NCBI GenBank assembly: GCA_024516035.1
Contig: CM044958.1
Span: 28,675,755-28,739,754 of the forward strand
From: Bactericera cockerelli
Lineage: Eukaryota > Arthropoda > Insecta > Hemiptera > Triozidae
Direction of reading: 5' to 3'
DNA: 64,000 nucleotides
This document shows positions 20,060-29,261 of the stretch, piece after piece (the stretch's first letter is position 1; the number at the start of each line of letters is the position of its first letter). Made by a program: the position numbers and the translations under genes. A model generated the notes under the pieces. That model searched no databases. It worked only from the letters and a program-made list of their open reading frames with translations, and had not been told where the DNA came from.

Positions 20060-22719
20060 AGAGTATATCTATTCTTGCCTGGAATGCTAATGGACTCATA
20101 GCAAGAAAAAATGAGCTCCAAGTGATACTAGAACTAAATAATATTGACGTGTGCCTCATCAGTGAAACACACATGACAGATCAACACTTTTGCCAAATAA
20201 AGGGTTATACATTTTATCATACCATCCATCCAAGTAATAATGCTCGTGGGGGTAGTGGTATATTCATTAAAGAACACCTAAAACATCATGAAGACCTCAA
20301 GTTTCAAACCGAAAGCATACAACTGGCATCTATTGCAGTCCATACAATGCAGGCTCCAATAACAATTGCAAGTATCTACTGTCCTCCTGGGAAAAGATTA
20401 ACAGAAAATGATCTCAATCAAATTTTCAAAGAAATTGGCAATAGATTCATCATAGGCGGAGATTTCAATGCAAAGCATCTACATTGGGGCTCTCGCATGA
20501 CAACTGAAAGAGGAAAAATTCTTTTTAAGACTTTGAAAGAAAATAATGGAGACTATGTATCCACAGGAAAACCCACTTACTGGCCAACAGACCCTCAAAA
20601 AATACCAGATCTAATAGATTTTTTTATCTACAAAAATATTTCTGCTAACTACATGAAGATTGATGAACATCTTGACTTGTGCTCTGATCACTCGGCTATT
20701 GTTCTTACCATCAGCGAAAATATTATCACAAAACCAAACAATCCAGTTCTGGTCAACAAAAGAACTGATTGGGACAGCTTCAAAATAAATCTATCAAAGA
20801 GAATAACCTTAAATTCTCCTCTGGAAACGGAAGACCAAATCGATCAAGCTCTTGAAGATCTTGTTGATGCTATACAAAAGTCTGCGTGGGACAATACACC
20901 TCAAGTTTCCAAGAAACTTCATGGAATAAATTACCCCAAAGAAATTGTTACACTCATAAAAGAAAAAAGGAGAGCACGGAAGAAGTGGCAGAACACTCGC
21001 TACCCTCTGCATAAAACAATTTACAATAAGTTATCAGAAAAGGTGCGTAAAGAAATACAAGATTTAAAAAAGGAATCGATTAATACCTTTCTTAGTGAGC
21101 TTTCCCCAGATCAAAATTCAGACTACTCATTATGGAAAGCCATTAAACCACTCAAAAGACCCATTAATCAATCTCCACCATTGAGAGACTCGGAGGGTAA
21201 ATGGATCCGTGATAATAATAATAAATGTCAACTATTTGCTAAATATTTATCAAAAATATTTAATCCTAACGAACCAGATTCAAATGAACAACCTCTTCCA
21301 CATATGCTATATCAAGAAGAGGATTACTATATCCCTTGCATAACAGTAAGAGAGCTACAGAGAACAATTGATAAAGAAATTAATCCGAAAAAATCCCCTG
21401 GATATGACTTAATAACAGGTCAAGTCCTCAAGGAACTCCCTCGGAAAGCTTGCGTTAGGATAACACAAATAATAAACGCAGCTTTCAAGATACAATATGT
21501 GCCGCAATTATGGAAAATTGCTGAAGTAATCATGATTCAGAAACCAGGACAACAACCCGAGGAGCTGAAGTCTTATAGACCCATCTCTCTGCTCCCTGTG
21601 CTATCAAAATTGTTCGAAAAACTTTTATACAAGCGCTTAACATCAGTCATTTTTGACAAGAAACTCATACCAGACCATCAGTTTGGGTTCAGAACAAAAC
21701 ATTCTACCATAGAACAAGTGCACAGACTTGTTCATCTGATAGAAAAATCAATAGAAGAAAAGAAAGTATGCTCTGCAGTATTTCTAGATGTAACTAAAGC
21801 TTTTGATAAAGTATGGCATGAAGGCTTGAAATTCAAGTTGAAAAAAATGTTGCCAGAAAAACTTGCCAAAATTCTTGAATCATACCTCTCAAATCGGTAT
21901 TTTAGAATTAAACATGAAGATGCATATTCTGAACTACAAGAAATATGTGCAGGCGTTCCCCAAGGAAGCGTACTTGGACCAGTCTTGTATCTATTGTACA
22001 CAAGTGACATGCCCGAGGAAGAAGAAAACACTATTGCCACATTTGCTGATGACACAGCATTTTTGGTAGTTGGAGATAATACCGAAGAAACATCATCAGA
22101 ACTCAACCAGACCCTCTCCAGATTTCAAAGGTGGACTTCAAAATGGAGAATAAGACTAAATGATAGTAAGTCGGTTCATGTGGATTTTACCAACAGAAAT
22201 CAGCCCTACATACCGATTTACATCAATAACAAAATCATTCCCTTCTCGAATCAAGCGAAATACTTGGGAATGACTCTCGATGCAAAACTGAAATGGAAAG
22301 AACACGTAAAGAAGAAAAGAACTCAACTTGATATGAAGTACAACAAGATGAAATGGCTAATGGGACGCTACTCTCCACTTCCCATCGAGAATAAACTTTT
22401 ACTATACAACCAGGTCCTGAAACCAGTTTGGACCTATGGTATCCAGCTTTGGGGCTGTACCAGCGCATCCAACAGACTCATTATAGTGAGATTTCAGAAC
22501 AAAGTGCTAAGGGACATTGTCAATGCCCCATGGTACATTAGGAACAACTTACTGCACCGCGACTTGGGCGTTGAGTCAGTTAGAGAAACAATGCAAATTT
22601 ATGCCTCAAAACATCAACAGAGGCTAGAGGTACATGAAAATATTGAGGCCGTCCATCTTCTCAATGTTTCAGACCTAGTTAGAAGATTAAAGAGGAAGAA
22701 ACCATTTGATTTAGTATAA
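20056..22719 (+). CDS. Jockey-clade ORF2 protein: APE-type endonuclease and reverse transcriptase
   Basis: Intact 887-residue ORF2. The N-terminal endonuclease/exonuclease/phosphatase domain (about 1-225) carries N10 in NANG, E37 in SETH, GGDFNAKH with D136 and N138, and SDHS with D211 and H212. These are the catalytic residues expected for target nicking. The reverse transcriptase follows: SYRPISLLP at about 506, FLDVTKAFD at about 577, GVPQGS at 633-638, FADD at 663-666 (the YXDD-box equivalent), then RLNDSKSVHVDF. A thumb/C-terminal part (YLGMTLDAKLKW onward) ends in a basic RRLKRKKPFDLV motif typical of the clade. No RNase H. The start overlaps the ORF1 stop by ATGA. The protein would nick DNA and prime reverse transcription at the target. 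Clade assignment rests on motifs and ORF architecture, not on a phylogeny. Confidence 0.93.
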   Translation: MKSISILAWNANGLIARKNELQVILELNNIDVCLISETHMTDQHFCQIKGYTFYHTIHPSNNARGGSGIFIKEHLKHHEDLKFQTESIQLASIAVHTMQAPITIASIYCPPGKRLTENDLNQIFKEIGNRFIIGGDFNAKHLHWGSRMTTERGKILFKTLKENNGDYVSTGKPTYWPTDPQKIPDLIDFFIYKNISANYMKIDEHLDLCSDHSAIVLTISENIITKPNNPVLVNKRTDWDSFKINLSKRITLNSPLETEDQIDQALEDLVDAIQKSAWDNTPQVSKKLHGINYPKEIVTLIKEKRRARKKWQNTRYPLHKTIYNKLSEKVRKEIQDLKKESINTFLSELSPDQNSDYSLWKAIKPLKRPINQSPPLRDSEGKWIRDNNNKCQLFAKYLSKIFNPNEPDSNEQPLPHMLYQEEDYYIPCITVRELQRTIDKEINPKKSPGYDLITGQVLKELPRKACVRITQIINAAFKIQYVPQLWKIAEVIMIQKPGQQPEELKSYRPISLLPVLSKLFEKLLYKRLTSVIFDKKLIPDHQFGFRTKHSTIEQVHRLVHLIEKSIEEKKVCSAVFLDVTKAFDKVWHEGLKFKLKKMLPEKLAKILESYLSNRYFRIKHEDAYSELQEICAGVPQGSVLGPVLYLLYTSDMPEEEENTIATFADDTAFLVVGDNTEETSSELNQTLSRFQRWTSKWRIRLNDSKSVHVDFTNRNQPYIPIYINNKIIPFSNQAKYLGMTLDAKLKWKEHVKKKRTQLDMKYNKMKWLMGRYSPLPIENKLLLYNQVLKPVWTYGIQLWGCTSASNRLIIVRFQNKVLRDIVNAPWYIRNNLLHRDLGVESVRETMQIYASKHQQRLEVHENIEAVHLLNVSDLVRRLKRKKPFDLV

Positions 22720-22913
22720 ATTACTTTTATACTTCGTAACGGTACAGTGCAAAATGTAACCACCTCAACTAGACTTAAGAATATTTATGTTTATGTACAT
22801 ATATTTTACTTTTTACTATAACCTTTTTAGAATAAAATTGCTTATTAGATTTAATCTAGATTGTAATGTATCAATAAATGTCCAAAGTGGGATTTATATT
22901 GAAAAAAAAAAAA
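22720..22913 (+). other. Retrotransposon 3' UTR with poly(A) signal
   Basis: AT-rich UTR with AATAAA at 22831-22836 and 22873-22878. A run of 12 A at 22902 marks the insertion's 3' end. The left-arm mirror is 9837-10030. Confidence 0.8.
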
Positions 22914-23345
22914 TGAAAAGTTCATACTTCATAGGTAAGTAGTACTTACTAAGTTCATGCATACTTACTATTTACTATGTTTATTAATGTACTAACTATT
23001 TCAATGTTCTTCCAACCTTCAGGACTGCCAGGCCAACGATGAACATTCTGCGAAGATCTGTACGGTTCATTTGTTGCTTCATTCTTCAAAATCAGCTAAT
23101 GAATTAATCTCACTCATACGGAATGACTTTCCCTCTCTCTCTCTCTGAGACATCAAACGCCGAGTTAGAAACATTATCAAGATTAACAAGTCATAATTCG
23201 AAAGGTATATTTAAATGCGTAAAATATTACTAGATATTTCTTCCAATTCAAATTTTGATTTATGATGTATCCGAATTTCGTATGATATAATTGGTACACT
23301 ATTCTTTATGGAGCTCCTAGTTCTACTAATAAATATTTTATTATA
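22914..23345. other. Arm DNA without features
   Basis: AT-rich, with a (CT)n run near 23135. Nothing recognised. Confidence 0.5.
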
Positions 23346-24229
23346 CAGGGTGAGCATAAAGTCTCACCCCACCCCCCGTATCTCGAGAATGGCTGAAAAT
23401 ACAAGAAAACACAAAAATCCGTATTCCTTAATTTTTGGGGGGATTAATTTTCAGCAAAAAAAAAATTGCCTACAGGGCCCCAGTCAGGCTGGGCATGGAC
23501 CAACTTTAAAATCTTAAACAGAATGGTATGCCTTGTGGCATATTGTTTTAAAGGTCTCATAAAGAGAATTTCATTACAACAAATTTCAGTGAGCTACGAC
23601 TTACCGTTCTTGAGATACAGGGTTGGACGTCCTGCGTAATATCCACATATTTTGACCTATAACTCGTTGACCGTAAATTCCAGAAAAATTAAATTTGTTG
23701 ATAGTAACTCCTTATGGTAAGAACTTTCGAAAAAGTTAAAACTTGATTTGTTTTTTCGTTAAAATTTTTCGGACTGTTCGTCCGGCTGGCCGACGAAACC
23801 GACCAGAAACTAATATCAACAGAGTATGTCGAGTTATAACTTTTTCGACAGGGCTTGTCATAAGGAGTTATTATCAACAAATTTCATTTTTCTATAATTT
23901 ATGATTAACGATTTATAGGTCATAATATTTGGATATTACGCAGGACGTTCGCCCCTGTATCTCGAGAACGGTAAGTCTTATCTCGCTGAAATTTGTTGTA
24001 ATGAACTTCTCTTTATGAGACCTTTAAAACAATATGCCACAAGGCATACCATTCTATTTAAGATTTTAAAGTTGGTCCATGCCCAGCCTGACTGGGGCCG
24101 CGTAGGCAAAATTTTTTTGGATGAAAATCAATCCCCCTAAAAATTAAGGAATACGGGTTTTTGCGTTTCCTTGTATTTTCAGCCATTCTCGAGATACGGG
24201 GGGTGGGGTGAGACTTTATGCTCACCCTG
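23346..24229. mobile_element. Foldback element with CAGGGTG ends, intact
   Basis: The ends CAGGGTGAGCATAAAGTCTC and its complement are flanked by TA (23344-23345 and 24230-24231). The 884-bp element is mostly inverted repeat. Recognisable paired blocks are ctcgagaatggctgaaaata, catggaccaactttaaaatc and aatatgccacaaggcatacc. No transposase. The terminal bases and TA target match the elements at 5897, 33644 and 51254, though the interior is different. The edge of the 14-kb palindrome falls 150 bp into it. Confidence 0.85.
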
Positions 24230-24340
24230 TATATGTTCATACAAATTCTTTTCTCTATTTTCCAATACAACATTTTTTTTTTTTTTTTACATCTATAAAA
24301 TTTGTTAAAAAAAGTATGAATTTTATCAACGTAAAATAGA
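24230..24340. other. Short spacer with A/T homopolymers
   Basis: Spacer between two inverted-repeat elements. It contains a long T run near 24275-24290. Confidence 0.5.
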
Positions 24341-24882
24341 TCCCCCAAAAACACCACTTCGTGGTTAAAAAAAGAAGAACGCCTCACTGAAAAGAATGAT
24401 TATAATTAGCTAAAAATAAATGATATCAAATTGAGAACACCTTACCCCCTCTCTTTCTATATCGCTGCACTCCTCTCTAAATTTATTCCTCTTATGTTTA
24501 TCTTTCTTTATCCTTTCTAGGGGTCATCCCAAACTTGATTATTCTTTAAATTTACTTGTTGCACGGCAAAAAAAAAATGGCGGTCGGAGTATGATTTTTC
24601 TGAACTTATTTGATTTGAATCGAGAAAATTACACCGCGACCGCCATTTTTTATTGCCGTGCAACAAGTAAATTTAAAGAATAATCAAGTTTGGGATGACC
24701 CCTAGAAAGGATAAAGAAAGATAAACATAAGAGGAATAAATTTAGAGAGGAGTGCAGCGATATAGAAAGAGAGGGGGTAAGGTGTTCTCAATTTGATATC
24801 ATTTATTTTTAGCTAATTATAATCATTCTTTTCAGTGAGGCGTTCTTCTTTTTTTAACCACGAAGTGGTGTTTTTGGGGGGA
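24341..24882. mobile_element. Foldback element, ~245-bp near-identical arms
   Basis: Arms 24341-24585 and 24638-24882 are almost perfect reverse complements. Differences are one base in the terminal C/G run and a small change in an A run. The ends read tcccccaaaaacaccact and its complement, and the loop is ~52 nt. There is no open frame of note. The very high arm identity is unusual for an old MITE. Positions 40683-40718 hold a possible relic of the same terminus. Confidence 0.8.
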
Positions 24883-25440
24883 TATCAGTTCTTTTTGTAC
24901 GAAAATATAGCTTTATACACTACTGAAACATTATGAATAACAAAATTAAATAAGCTGAGAAAATGTGAATGTACCAAGTTGTCTTTTCTTAGATATAGTT
25001 TTAGCAGTACGTATTTAATTTTTCTAAGGTCAATATGTATTTGGATCACAGATTTGGCCCCTGAGTCCCCAAAGTGAGTAAATAATATATAAATTTGCAA
25101 TGCAAGACCTTTTGATTCTATACTCAACATGATTAGGTTTATCTTTCAATGCTAAATAGATCTCGGAGCCTCCTATGAGGGACAGTAAAACACCTGGATT
25201 TACAAATGCCAAAGAAATTAATTTGTAATCACCTTATCAAGCTGAGGTAATGAGTTCTCTCCCGTTGACTTTTTCTTACCCGAATTCACTCCGGCTTGTT
25301 GCAGGGTTCACCACAAGTATCTCTCCCGGAAATAAGACCATGCTTTTTTACATTAGGTATTTAAGAAAATGAAAACTATAAAATTATCATTTTTATATAA
25401 GAATTGGCCTTTTAATCTTTAAAATCTCTAACTAATGAAA
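24883..25440. other. Intergenic, nothing recognised
   Basis: AT-rich. No gene or repeat identified apart from the start of the minisatellite at 25441. Confidence 0.5.
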
Positions 25441-25645
25441 GGCAACGCCTTCAGTGTGTAGTAGAGTTAGGTAAAATATATAGAAGGCCATGCCTCAGGA
25501 ATATAATAGTGTTAAGGATAATACATAGAAGGCAATGCCTCGGGTTTATAGTAGGGTTAGGTAAATATATAGAAGGCCATGCCTTGGGTTTATCATAGGG
25601 TTAGGAAAAATACATAGAAGGCCATGCCTAAGGTCTATATCAATG
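25441..25645. repeat. ~45-bp minisatellite related to Helitron interiors
   Basis: ggcMAYGCCT-type anchors start at 25441, 25486, 25531, 25575 and 25620, a period of 44-45 bp. Units read roughly gtagggttaggtaaatatat, then agaaggccatgcct. The ggccatgcct phrase is the same one found just inside the Helitron 3' hairpins at 19264, 27591 and 49713. An expanded Helitron-internal repeat is therefore likely. Confidence 0.75.
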
Positions 25646-25734
25646 ATTCCTAGGCGTTTCGATTATAATTTTTATGCTAGGCCTAAACTATGTAGGTATA
25701 AAATCAGTTAAAAATGCAAGCGACGCGACGGGAG

Positions 25735-25920
25735 ACAATTTGGTGTTGATAAAACCATGAGCGGGAGAGAACTCGGTGGTGACGTCCCTTATCAATACCT
25801 CACGAGGTATGAGTGTACCCCGGACATAATGGACAGAGAAAAAAAACTTCCCTGAAGGGGATCGAACCCAAGTCATCGTGCGTGCAAGCCTAGTATGCTA
25901 CCCACTTGGCCAAAGTCACT
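25735..25920 (-). mobile_element. tRNA-derived SINE
   Basis: On the minus strand it has an A-box-like tggccaagtgggtagcat (about 25896-25912) and a B box gggttcgatcccc (25857-25869). A body containing the complement of cctcacgaggtatgagtg follows. The same head and body occur at 37740-38059. A real tRNA is unlikely because the acceptor ends do not pair and the body continues past the head. Confidence 0.75.
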
Positions 25921-26004
25921 ACTTTGTCACAACTTTTAGTGAGTAGCATCGACAATATGAGAGCTAATTCATCATATTTTATCTCAATCCAACCATGATT
26001 GTCC

Positions 26005-26240
26005 AAAATCAATCTCGTATTGCCGCCACAGGTCATTGGCCAATTCCGCAACTACTAAAATTTTCCTCGCGAGGGTAATGGGGTCGTCATGAAGATCAAA
26101 TATAAATATCGGAAAAACAAAACACCAAATAGCCCAAATTGAAAAAATAGAGCTAAAAAATTTCGTCCCCGCCAGGATTCGAACCCATGCTGACTGGGTG
26201 GCAGGTCGAGCATGCTACGAATAGACAAAGTTATCTTCTA
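26005..26240 (-). mobile_element. tRNA-derived SINE, divergent
   Basis: Minus-strand B box tgggttcgaatcctgg (26172-26187) and an A-box-like segment near 26205-26220. The body includes ttgccgccacaggtcattgg, matching the gccgccactggtcgtt region of the 37740 copy. Same superfamily, more decayed. Confidence 0.6.
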
Positions 26241-27407
26241 AAGAAACGGACGGAAAATGAACTAACTAAATTAATACTTGGAAACTTAAACATGAAAATT
26301 TTGCAGTGAGAGAGCGAGGTCATCTCGAAAAAATACATACTGGCCAAGATCTGACCACTAAGCTAAGGATTCGAAGGTACCTACCCGCCAAAGAAAATGA
26401 AAAGGCCACCAGGTGCCACCCAGTGGACCGGATGAAGGAATAATATCAATAAATTTGGTATCTGCTCATCAAGATCTTTCATTTGATACCACTTAAGATT
26501 AGTATTATCCTTCAATTCCCGATTTGGGCTCCCAAAACCCGAGGCCGCCCAAATGGGCCGCCCGCTTATAATTTAGAATTTTTTTTTGGTCCGGGCTCAT
26601 CTCCATTATATTTTGATCACTTTAGACACCTCACTTGATCTTCAGTGCCAAGTTAAAGACACGAAGTCGGGTCTCAAAGGATCCGTATGAAGAAAAAAAA
26701 ACAGAAAAAAAAAAAAATTATGAATCTTTTCATGTCTTTCACGATTGTTCGGGGGTCTCGAAAATAGGGTTCCCGTTGGCCTAGGAAGTCAAACAAAAAG
26801 TCAAATCAATTTATTTTTCAACGTAGAGTCCATTTCTGCAATAAAAATCGCAATTTTTGAAATTCATGTTGCACTTTTCGCTGGCTGAAAGTACATGAAA
26901 TGCATGGGAACTATGTTTTCCGTAACCTTACACTCTGCCCGGCTGTCTCTTTCTTTGTATAGGCGTTCTTCACACCTCGGCCGAGGTGTTTGATTTTGCA
27001 AATCGAAATAAAGAGATTCTTTTATTCTAGTGTTATCACAACACTGTAAGGTCGTAATATTAATCAAACTCGCCTCACTAAACATTGCCATGCTAGGGAG
27101 TTGGGACTCAAACAATCCACCTCCGAATCTTTTTTTGAAATGAACTTCAATTCCGAATGAAATTCAGTTTGGTTCGTCAGGCGTCTCCACTAATTTTCTA
27201 AACAAAACACTTGGCGTGTCCATTCCTATTTCACTTTTCTTATCGAAGGCCTCTTGTTTCGTTTTTTGTGTTTATAAAACTTTTGATTTTTTATTATTAT
27301 GCATTAAATTCGAGAAAAAAATTATAACTTATTATTTTCATCACAATTTGTATAAGTATATGTATAGACATAGAAAACATAGATAATATTTAATTTAAAT
27401 TAAATCA
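26241..27407. other. Intergenic; GC-richer patch and an 18-bp palindrome
   Basis: A patch at 26530-26570 (aaacccgaggccgcccaaat) is GC-richer than its surroundings but has no open frame. At 26972-26989 acacctcggccgaggtgt is a perfect palindrome. No gene found. Confidence 0.5.
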
Positions 27408-27647
27408 TCTCTATATATAAAACAGAAAAAAGGACTACCTACCTACCTATGTTTGTTTGTCCGGAGTTGTTTAGCCAAAACGGTAAGAGATAGCGAAAAA
27501 TGTCTCAGGATTGACCCCCCCAAAACTATTATTGCTTTGTCCAGAAAAATTATAAAAAGTTCAAAAAGGCATTGCTGTCCAGCAGTACGGCCATGCCTTA
27601 GTAAATTTGAAATTTAGTCCCGTTGCAAAGCACGGGCAAACGGCTAG
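27408..27647 (+). mobile_element. Non-autonomous Helitron (240 bp)
   Basis: Starts TCTCTATATATAAAAC after A (27407). Ends CCCGT-tgcaaagc-ACGGG, caaacgg and CTAG (27644-27647), before T (27648). Both termini and the subterminal hairpin fit the Helitron rule exactly. It has no coding capacity. Its interior differs from the 19094/49504 family except for the ggccatgcct phrase. Confidence 0.88.
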
Positions 27648-29084
27648 TTTATTATATAGGTTTATAATATTGAATACCTATAATTAATGTTTTGATTCAG
27701 TGCTTACGTTTGTTTTTCAGTTATTGCGTTGCGAAACAGTTAATTCGATGCATTGGTGGACGATAGAGGTTTTTGCTGCTTTGTGCCTATCTCTAGGCAC
27801 TGATTAAAAAAAGAATCTTGGAATTTTCCTACAGTCTCAGTAACCACTGGAGTAGCTGAGGGATCCAATTTCGTCCTCTCTGAGAAACAAAACACGCAAG
27901 ATATTTTTCATAGCAATTACTTTTTTATAAACAAAAACCTTGGATTTTTTTCATCTAGGTACATTGAGCAACATTACTTGGGTCAAGTCGTTTTGGTTGT
28001 AAGAATCAAATATTAAATTAGATACATTGAGAAGTTCGGTATTGAATCCTAGATCTAACGGCTGGTCCCGTGTTTGTTAATGTCTGTATTGTCAGTTATA
28101 ATTTGTTATTGCATAGGTATATGTATCTTTGATCTCATCAAATCAACGCCGACCCCAATTAGGTTTGGGAAAACTTAAAGTGGAAGAAGAAGAAGAAGAT
28201 TTCATAGGTATATGTTATAGGTGGAGTTAAACATATTATTCTGCAAAATTAAAAGTCAGCCTTTGAGCTATATGAATATCACACACGGATTGAGGAAGCT
28301 AGGAAAAGGGGACAACATGAGAAAAGGAGACTAATGAGTTATTCAAGTGCTAGTTGCATATTTACGCATAGATATTATAAATATGTATATTTTTTATTAT
28401 CCAAGATGTTGCAAGTTCCATGATGCAATTCTGTATACCTACACCTTGATCTAGAATATAATTGTCTCAGAATTCCCGATTCTTTGGAAAATCATGCATT
28501 TTCTCAAGACCTTGATATTATACTTGGATCTATTATACTTTCATATACTAACATGATTCATACGTGCATAGACTAACATAACACTGCCTATGAGGAAAGT
28601 ACGATGTTAGTTCCATTGGTCTAGGCCGCAGAGGTGTTGTTGTTATTTTCTTGTAAGAATAGCTTACATAGCACTAGGTGCTTACCCTTAAGTTGTCAAG
28701 GGACTAAATTTTAATTCAAACTATAACGGTAGAAAAAATATCACTTAGGACAAGGCAATCCCGTAAAACTATGCTGAAATTTTGGGATTATTATAGATTG
28801 AATTTTATGCAGCCAAAATGTCCAAAATATGCAATTGCAAAATTCAGTAAAAAAGTAAGAAATATGCAAATATATGCACAAAATCCCTAAAACTTGCAGA
28901 AATTTTAGACGAAATGAGCACATATATCGCATATTTCTAATGCAAGTGTTAAAAATAATATTTTCATTTTTTCTGTTTTCAGGTATCGACTAAAACTAAC
29001 TAGAATAATGGATTTTGAGAGTCACTGAATGTACCTCTTTGTCACCGTTTCTTCTTTGACCATGATTGACTACATGACTCACAC
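27648..29084. other. Intergenic with an RTE-like tail
   Basis: At about 28143-28199 the phrase gccgaccccaattaggtttg leads into (gaa)n, as in RTE-type LINE or SINE 3' tails. The rest is AT-rich with no gene seen. Confidence 0.5.
28143..28199 (+). mobile_element. RTE-like 3' tail fragment
   Basis: The gccgaccccaattaggtttg phrase followed by a (gaa)n microsatellite resembles RTE-type retroelement ends. It is a 5'-truncated stub with no target duplication seen. Confidence 0.5.
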
Positions 29085-29100
29085 TTCAAGTTATTAACTA

Positions 29101-29245
29101 GTTATCATATTTGTGTGAATCACTTTCGCGATATCACAACTACTCAAACTCGATTTACTAAGTCTGTGCTGAAATCGGGACTTGAACCACCGACATCCAG
29201 GTTACAATTATTCCGCCGCCTTATCGATCAAGCTACTGAGGTCGG
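29101..29245 (-). mobile_element. tRNA-derived SINE with perfect 16-bp target duplication
   Basis: Flanked by ttcaagttattaacta at 29085-29100 and 29246-29261. On the minus strand the head reads gacctcagtagcttgatcga (A box) and the B box is ggttcaagtcccg. A ~60-bp body ending atatgataac follows. A second copy lies at 44231-44373, also on the minus strand. The exact duplication fixes the element boundaries. Confidence 0.88.
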
Positions 29246-29261
29246 TTCAAGTTATTAACTA

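Larger units (their letters stand above)
19303..22913 (+). mobile_element. Jockey-clade non-LTR retrotransposon, right-arm copy
   Basis: Layout: truncated ORF1, ORF2, 3' UTR of ~190 nt with AATAAA at 22873-22878, and a 12-nt A run at 22902-22913. There are no LTRs and no RNase H. The 5' end is truncated inside ORF1, where it meets the Helitron. No target duplication could be identified after the A run (tgaaaagttcat), consistent with a rearranged 5' junction. The intact ORF2 suggests a young insertion, but the truncation makes this copy unlikely to be autonomous. Confidence 0.9.
16379..23495 (+). repeat. Right arm of 14-kb palindrome (7117 bp)
   Basis: Reverse complement of 9255-16370 with one extra base in the homopolymer 20248-20252. 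On its outer side the foldback element continues uninterrupted to 24229, so this arm is joined to its natural flank. It is the better candidate for the original copy. Confidence 0.92.

Noticed and set aside
25441..25645. CRISPR-like array or telomeric TTAGG repeats
   Set aside because: Units are degenerate head-to-tail copies without unique spacers, and the ttagg words occur once per 45-bp unit rather than in tandem. Eukaryotic minisatellite fits better.
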